DNA from: Verrucomicrobiota bacterium JB024
GTDB taxonomy: Bacteria; Verrucomicrobiota; Verrucomicrobiia; Opitutales; Cerasicoccaceae
Direction: 5' to 3'
Assembly (NCBI GenBank): GCA_030673825.1
Contig: JAUTCS010000145.1
Coordinates: forward strand, 19,313-83,312
DNA: 64,000 bases
Each line of letters starts with the position of its first letter. Within the stretch, counting starts at the first letter, position 1. Both the position numbers and the translations under genes were made by a program. The notes beneath the pieces are model-generated. The model saw only the letters and a list, made by a program, of their open reading frames with translations. It ran no database searches and had not been told where the DNA came from. Below are positions 59,301-64,000 of this stretch, one piece after another.

Positions 59301-60407
59301 ATGAAACTCCGCATCTTGCATATCATCGGCGGCCTGGTTGGCGGGGGGGCTGAAACGCAGCTTAAGTTGCTTTTGGGGGGGCTTGAAAGCGCCGGACATC
59401 AAGCAGCGGTGGCCTACCTCAACGACGACCCCGGCTTCACTGAACGCGGAGGCATCGCGTGCTTTCCCCTTCAGCGACGCCGCAGGCTCGAGTACTGGAA
59501 ACTGCACCGGCAACTGACAGACATCATCGAACGCTTTATGCCGGATGTCGTTCACCTGTGGTTTCCGGAAGTGCTCACCATACCCGCCGCGCTGATCGCC
59601 CGCTCAAGGCATATCCCTATTGTCAGTTCGCAACGCCGGAGCTTTTCCGCACACGTCTCGCGGTTCAACTGGCTCCGGGACAGAGCGGGCGCCATCCCGC
59701 ACTACCTTTGCGACGCATTGGTCACAAACTTTCCTGTGGACCACGAGCCGGCATGGTTCCAACGGTTGTACCGCAAGCACCAGGGCGCCGTCGTCCGAAA
59801 TGCGCTCGCCCCGCTGGAGGCACCCCCTCGCGATCTGCCGAAACCTTCGCTCGGGCAGAATTGTTTCAACATTCTTTTCGTGGGTCGTTTCGCACCGCAG
59901 AAACGCATCCCACTGCTGATCGAAGCCTTCGCACGGCTTGATCATCAAACTCACGCTTACCGGCTGCACCTGTACGGCAAGGCGAGCAAGGACGCCCTCG
60001 AACAGTGCCGTCAGGTCATGGCCGCAAACGGTCTGGCCGAGGACCGTGTCGTCTTCGCCGGATACAGCTCGGCCTGGCGCTCGATAGCCGCGCAGTTCGA
60101 TGCCTTTGTCCTCCCAAGCGTCGCCGAAGGCATGCCCAATGTTCTTCTGGAAGCGATGCAGGCCGGCCTCCCCTGCCTCGCCACGGACATTCCTGAAATC
60201 CGCTCACTCGTAACCCACGGCGAGGAAGCCTGGCTCGTCGAGCCCGATAACGTGGAGGCCCTGGCCGCCGGGCTGAAGGAGCTTCACTCAAACACCGCTC
60301 TTCGCCACTTCCTCGCAGATGCGGGCCAGCGTTTCACCCAACGTTTCGGTGTCGAGAATATGGTACAACAGTACGTGAATATTTACCACCATCTCCGCCA
60401 TGGATAA
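59301..60407 (+). CDS. Glycosyltransferase family 4
   Basis: A 368-residue GT-B enzyme. IIGGLVGGGAETQLKLLLGG is the N-terminal glycine loop, FNILFVGRFAPQKRIPLLIE begins the donor domain, and LPSVAEGMPNVLLEAMQAGL is the classic GT4 EGxPxxLLEAM donor-binding motif. It follows the Wzy-like gene by 12 bp and its 3' end overlaps the next acyltransferase by 8 bp. Donor sugar unknown. G+C content returns to the window average here. Confidence 0.93.
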   Translation: MKLRILHIIGGLVGGGAETQLKLLLGGLESAGHQAAVAYLNDDPGFTERGGIACFPLQRRRRLEYWKLHRQLTDIIERFMPDVVHLWFPEVLTIPAALIARSRHIPIVSSQRRSFSAHVSRFNWLRDRAGAIPHYLCDALVTNFPVDHEPAWFQRLYRKHQGAVVRNALAPLEAPPRDLPKPSLGQNCFNILFVGRFAPQKRIPLLIEAFARLDHQTHAYRLHLYGKASKDALEQCRQVMAANGLAEDRVVFAGYSSAWRSIAAQFDAFVLPSVAEGMPNVLLEAMQAGLPCLATDIPEIRSLVTHGEEAWLVEPDNVEALAAGLKELHSNTALRHFLADAGQRFTQRFGVENMVQQYVNIYHHLRHG

Positions 60408-61005
60408 CCAGACAGAAAAAATGCCGCAGCATCGGGCCTCGGCGTTTCAAATCGCCGACCAACAAGGTATCGGCGCACGCAGGGGCTTCTGGATCCTCTT
60501 CTTTTATCTGGTAGCCAACCGGCTCATCGATACGCCACTCCCCGGATCAAGCCTGGGGATGGCCGTCCGCAAGTTCGCCGCTGCCAGAATCTTCAAGAAA
60601 ATGGGGCACGATGTAAAGATCCACGGCGGCGTGGACTTCGGCAGCGGCGTCAACATCGAGATCGGCAACTACTCTTCAATCAACAAAGGGTGCTGGGTCA
60701 GCAATGACACCATCATCGGCGACGACGTCATGACCGGCCCCGAAGTCGTTATTCTCTCGGCCAGCCATAATTTCGCCGATACGACCGTCTCCATGCGCGA
60801 GCAGGGCGCACCGCCGCGCCGCCCGATCACGATCGGCAACGATGTCTGGATCGGTACCCGCAGTGTTATCCTCCCCGGCGTGACGGTCGGTGACCATGCC
60901 ATCATCGCCGCCGGAAGCATCGTAACGAAGGATGTGCCGCCATGGGCCATCGTCGGCGGCAACCCCGCCAAGGTCATCCGCTTCCGTAACCAGCCCGAAG
61001 CATGA
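60400..61005 (+). CDS. WcaF-like hexapeptide acetyltransferase
   Basis: A 201-residue acyltransferase. The N-terminal part (1-55) includes an amphipathic helix, then repeats from about 65 to 190 with HGGVDFGSGVNIEIGNYSSI, the catalytic-His stretch VVILSASHNFADT, and DVWIGTRSVILPGVTVGDHA, ending VGGNPAKVIRFR. This is the maltose/galactoside/WcaF acetyltransferase group. It overlaps both neighbours (8 and 4 bp), so it is part of a tight operon. Likely acetylates the growing repeat unit. Confidence 0.92.
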   Translation: MDNQTEKMPQHRASAFQIADQQGIGARRGFWILFFYLVANRLIDTPLPGSSLGMAVRKFAAARIFKKMGHDVKIHGGVDFGSGVNIEIGNYSSINKGCWVSNDTIIGDDVMTGPEVVILSASHNFADTTVSMREQGAPPRRPITIGNDVWIGTRSVILPGVTVGDHAIIAAGSIVTKDVPPWAIVGGNPAKVIRFRNQPEA

Positions 61006-62192
61006 ACGTCACCCACCTCACCAATTCGGTTTCGCTTCTGGCGGGTGGACTTTACACCAGCGTGCGTGAGCTGGCCCTGGCGCAGCAGCCGCGGGTGGAG
61101 ACCGTTAAAGTCATTGCGTACTCGGACGCGCGTACCGAGCAGGATGCCGAGCCTTGGCGGCGCCTCTCCCCGACCGCGTGCAAGGCACGCCTGCTGGGCG
61201 GTGTCCACTTCGGAGGCGCTGTTTACCAGGAGCTCGACCGCCAGCAGCCCAGCTTGACCCACTGCCACGGCATCTGGCTGCGCAGTTCTGCCGACAACCA
61301 TCGCTGGACCCGGAAAAACCGCCGTCCCTACCTGATCGCTCCACGGGGGATGCTCGACCCGTGGGCCGTGCGCAACTCGGGCTGGAAAAAGAAAATTGCC
61401 GGTCACTGGTTCGAGTACGCGCATCTACGTGATTGCCCCTGCCTGCACGCCCTGTGCGAGGAAGAGGCTCAGGCCTTCCGTCTGTTCGGCCTGAAAAATC
61501 CGATCGCCATCATCCCCAATGGCATCCACCTGCCCCCCGAGCAGCCGACCGATACAACCCCGCCGCCCTGGCATGGCATTGCCCAAACCGGGGGCAAAAA
61601 CATTCTTTTGTTCATCGGGCGGATACATCCGAAAAAGGGACTTCCGCTGCTGCTCGACGCCTTCGGCCAAGTCCGTACCCAATCGCCCGACCTCGCGAAC
61701 CAGTGGAGCATTATCATAGCGGGTTACGATCAGGTTGGCCACTTACAGGAACTGAAAACACAGGCCGCGCAGCTCGGACTGGGCGAGCATGTGCACTTCG
61801 TCGGTCCGGTCAACGGCGCGCTCAAAGATGTCGCCCTGCGCCACGCGCACGCCTTCGCCCTGCCCTCCTACAGCGAGGGCCTGCCCATGTCCGTACTGGA
61901 AGCCTGGGCCTACGGGCTACCCGTCGTAATGACGCCACAGTGCAATCTGCCCTCGGGCTTCTCCCACGGCGCCGCCCTGCGTGTGGAAACAAACGCCCCC
62001 AGCGTCGCGGACGGCCTGCTCAAGCTGCTGGAGATGGCACCGGCGGAACGCCGTTCGATGGGTGACAAGGGACGCGCCCTGGCCTCTTCCACCTTTACCT
62101 GGGACAAGATCGCCGCACAGACCGTAGAGGTTTACCAATGGCTACTGGACCAGGACTCCGCCCCCGACTGCGTCACCGCCCATCAGCTATGA
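61002..62192 (+). CDS. Glycosyltransferase family 4
   Basis: A 396-residue GT-B enzyme. SLLAGGLYTSVRELALAQQ is the acceptor-side loop, HGIWLRSSADN and LIAPRGMLDPWAV are typical of the EPS GT4 subgroup with the PRGML motif, ILLFIGRIHPKKGLPLLLDA opens the donor domain, and ALPSYSEGLPMSVLEAWAYG is the donor motif. Starts in a 4-bp overlap with the acetyltransferase gene and ends in an ATGA overlap with the next one. Confidence 0.93.
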   Translation: MNVTHLTNSVSLLAGGLYTSVRELALAQQPRVETVKVIAYSDARTEQDAEPWRRLSPTACKARLLGGVHFGGAVYQELDRQQPSLTHCHGIWLRSSADNHRWTRKNRRPYLIAPRGMLDPWAVRNSGWKKKIAGHWFEYAHLRDCPCLHALCEEEAQAFRLFGLKNPIAIIPNGIHLPPEQPTDTTPPPWHGIAQTGGKNILLFIGRIHPKKGLPLLLDAFGQVRTQSPDLANQWSIIIAGYDQVGHLQELKTQAAQLGLGEHVHFVGPVNGALKDVALRHAHAFALPSYSEGLPMSVLEAWAYGLPVVMTPQCNLPSGFSHGAALRVETNAPSVADGLLKLLEMAPAERRSMGDKGRALASSTFTWDKIAAQTVEVYQWLLDQDSAPDCVTAHQL

Positions 62193-62749
62193 GCATCTCA
62201 AACGACTCCCCCTTTTACCCGCAAAGCTACCGCTCCGAACTGAGTCTGCGCAACAAAATCGGCCGGGCTCTATGGGGCGTGGCCTGGACGCTGCTTTTCC
62301 GCCCCAGCCCGCGTCCGTGCTTCGGTTGGCGCCGCTGGCTGGTCAAATGTTTCGGCGGAAAAATCGCCCCGGACGCCGTGATTTACCCCTCGGCCCGGAT
62401 CTACGCCCCGTGGAATCTGGAGATGGGCCCTCGGAGCTGCCTGGGAGATTTCGTGGACTGCTACTGCGTGGATAAAATCCGCCTCGGCGCCGATGCCATC
62501 GTGAGCCAGTATGCGTTCCTGTGCACAGCGGGACACGACATCGACAGCCCAGCCCGGACGCTGACCACAGGCCCGATCACCCTTAAGCCGGGCGCGTGGG
62601 TTTTCGCCCGCGCCTTCATCGGCCCTGGGGTAACCATTCACCGCGGGGCCGTTGTCGCCGCCTGCTCCGTCGTCGTGAAGGATGTCGCGTCGATGACCGT
62701 CATCGCCGGCAATCCCGCCCGCGTCATCCGCCAACGTAAGGATTTTTGA
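62189..62749 (+). CDS. WcaF-like hexapeptide acyltransferase
   Basis: A 186-residue acyltransferase. Residues 1-50 hold a hydrophobic Trp-rich stretch (LWGVAWTLLFRPSPRPCFGW), then hexapeptide repeats, the catalytic-His loop QYAFLCTAGHDIDS and the end VIAGNPARVIRQR. It belongs to the colanic-acid WcaF/putative colanic acetyltransferase group, where this gene type commonly follows a PRGML-type GT4, as it does here. Start at ATG 62189, overlapping the previous stop. Last gene of the plus-strand block; the 99-bp gap to cysN shows a hairpin of moderate quality but no T-run. Confidence 0.92.
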   Translation: MSISNDSPFYPQSYRSELSLRNKIGRALWGVAWTLLFRPSPRPCFGWRRWLVKCFGGKIAPDAVIYPSARIYAPWNLEMGPRSCLGDFVDCYCVDKIRLGADAIVSQYAFLCTAGHDIDSPARTLTTGPITLKPGAWVFARAFIGPGVTIHRGAVVAACSVVVKDVASMTVIAGNPARVIRQRKDF

Positions 62750-62848
62750 ATACACACTCCCTCGCGGACGACCTTCGACACAGCGAAATCAGGGTAGTGT
62801 CCAGCTTCTTTCGAGCATGGATACTACCGTAAGCGGCTCGTATTGCTT

Positions 62849-64000
<1,152 letters not shown>

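Noticed and set aside
62750..62848. Terminator between the last acyltransferase and cysN
   Set aside because: A GGTAGT/ACTACC hairpin can form on either strand but has a mismatch and no T-run.

Overview
The window is a G+C-rich bacterial chromosome segment. It most resembles the Verrucomicrobiota, probably class Opitutae. The reasons are a pilus-like operon in the same order as the Akkermansia Amuc_1102 to Amuc_1098 locus, a stand-alone EpsI protein typical of exosortase-bearing lineages, a eukaryote-like UDP-sugar pyrophosphorylase, start codons that mostly lack a Shine-Dalgarno sequence, and several kinds of dispersed palindromic intergenic repeat. The taxonomy is inference; there is no rRNA gene in the window to test it.

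Layout. 1-4449 (minus): a type IV pilus-like assembly operon in the order secreted protein, PilM-PilN fusion, Amuc_1100/PilO-like, PilP-position protein, and the first codons of what should be the secretin. 4578-8755 (plus): a Nudix hydrolase, then a complete pyruvate dehydrogenase E1alpha-E1beta-E2 operon closed by a strong terminator. 8920-14730 (plus): a signalling trio of PAS histidine kinase, stand-alone response regulator and a 1153-residue hybrid kinase. 14773-20747: a small lipoprotein, PpnP, a UAP-type pyrophosphorylase with a phosphohexomutase, a STAS-like protein and an FtsB/DivIC-like protein, separated by repeat-filled gaps.

20927-62749 is dominated by surface polysaccharide genes. 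First come a PEP-CTERM/ExeA-type ATPase and two GspB-like membrane proteins. Then PglF-, PglE- and PglC-like enzymes for a 4-amino-dideoxy sugar lipid, a WecA-type transferase, EpsI, rmlA and rmlB, and a DUF4838 exported protein. A foreign-looking island (37-40 kb: DUF932 protein, Cas4/RecB-like nuclease, small membrane proteins) and a decayed IS630 copy interrupt this. The LPS core block follows (kdsD, kdsA, a ligase/polymerase, gmhA, hldA), then ugd, a glycosyltransferase and a GbsR-like regulator. The last block (49-62.7 kb, plus) has a nucleotide-sugar epimerase, murA, murB, a flippase, glycosyltransferases, five left-handed beta-helix acyltransferases, a sulfotransferase and a Wzy-like polymerase. 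The window ends inside cysN (minus), whose product class supplies activated sulfate.

Taken together, the sugar-nucleotide enzymes feed initiating transferases (WecA- and PglC-like). Glycosyltransferases, acyltransferases and the sulfotransferase build and decorate the repeat unit, and the flippase and polymerase/ligase proteins export and join it. The most unusual features are the murA/murB pair inside the polysaccharide block, the PilM-PilN fusion, the nuclease island with its own translation signals, and the IS630 copy sitting exactly on the kdsD stop codon. I saw no rRNA, tRNA or CRISPR array.
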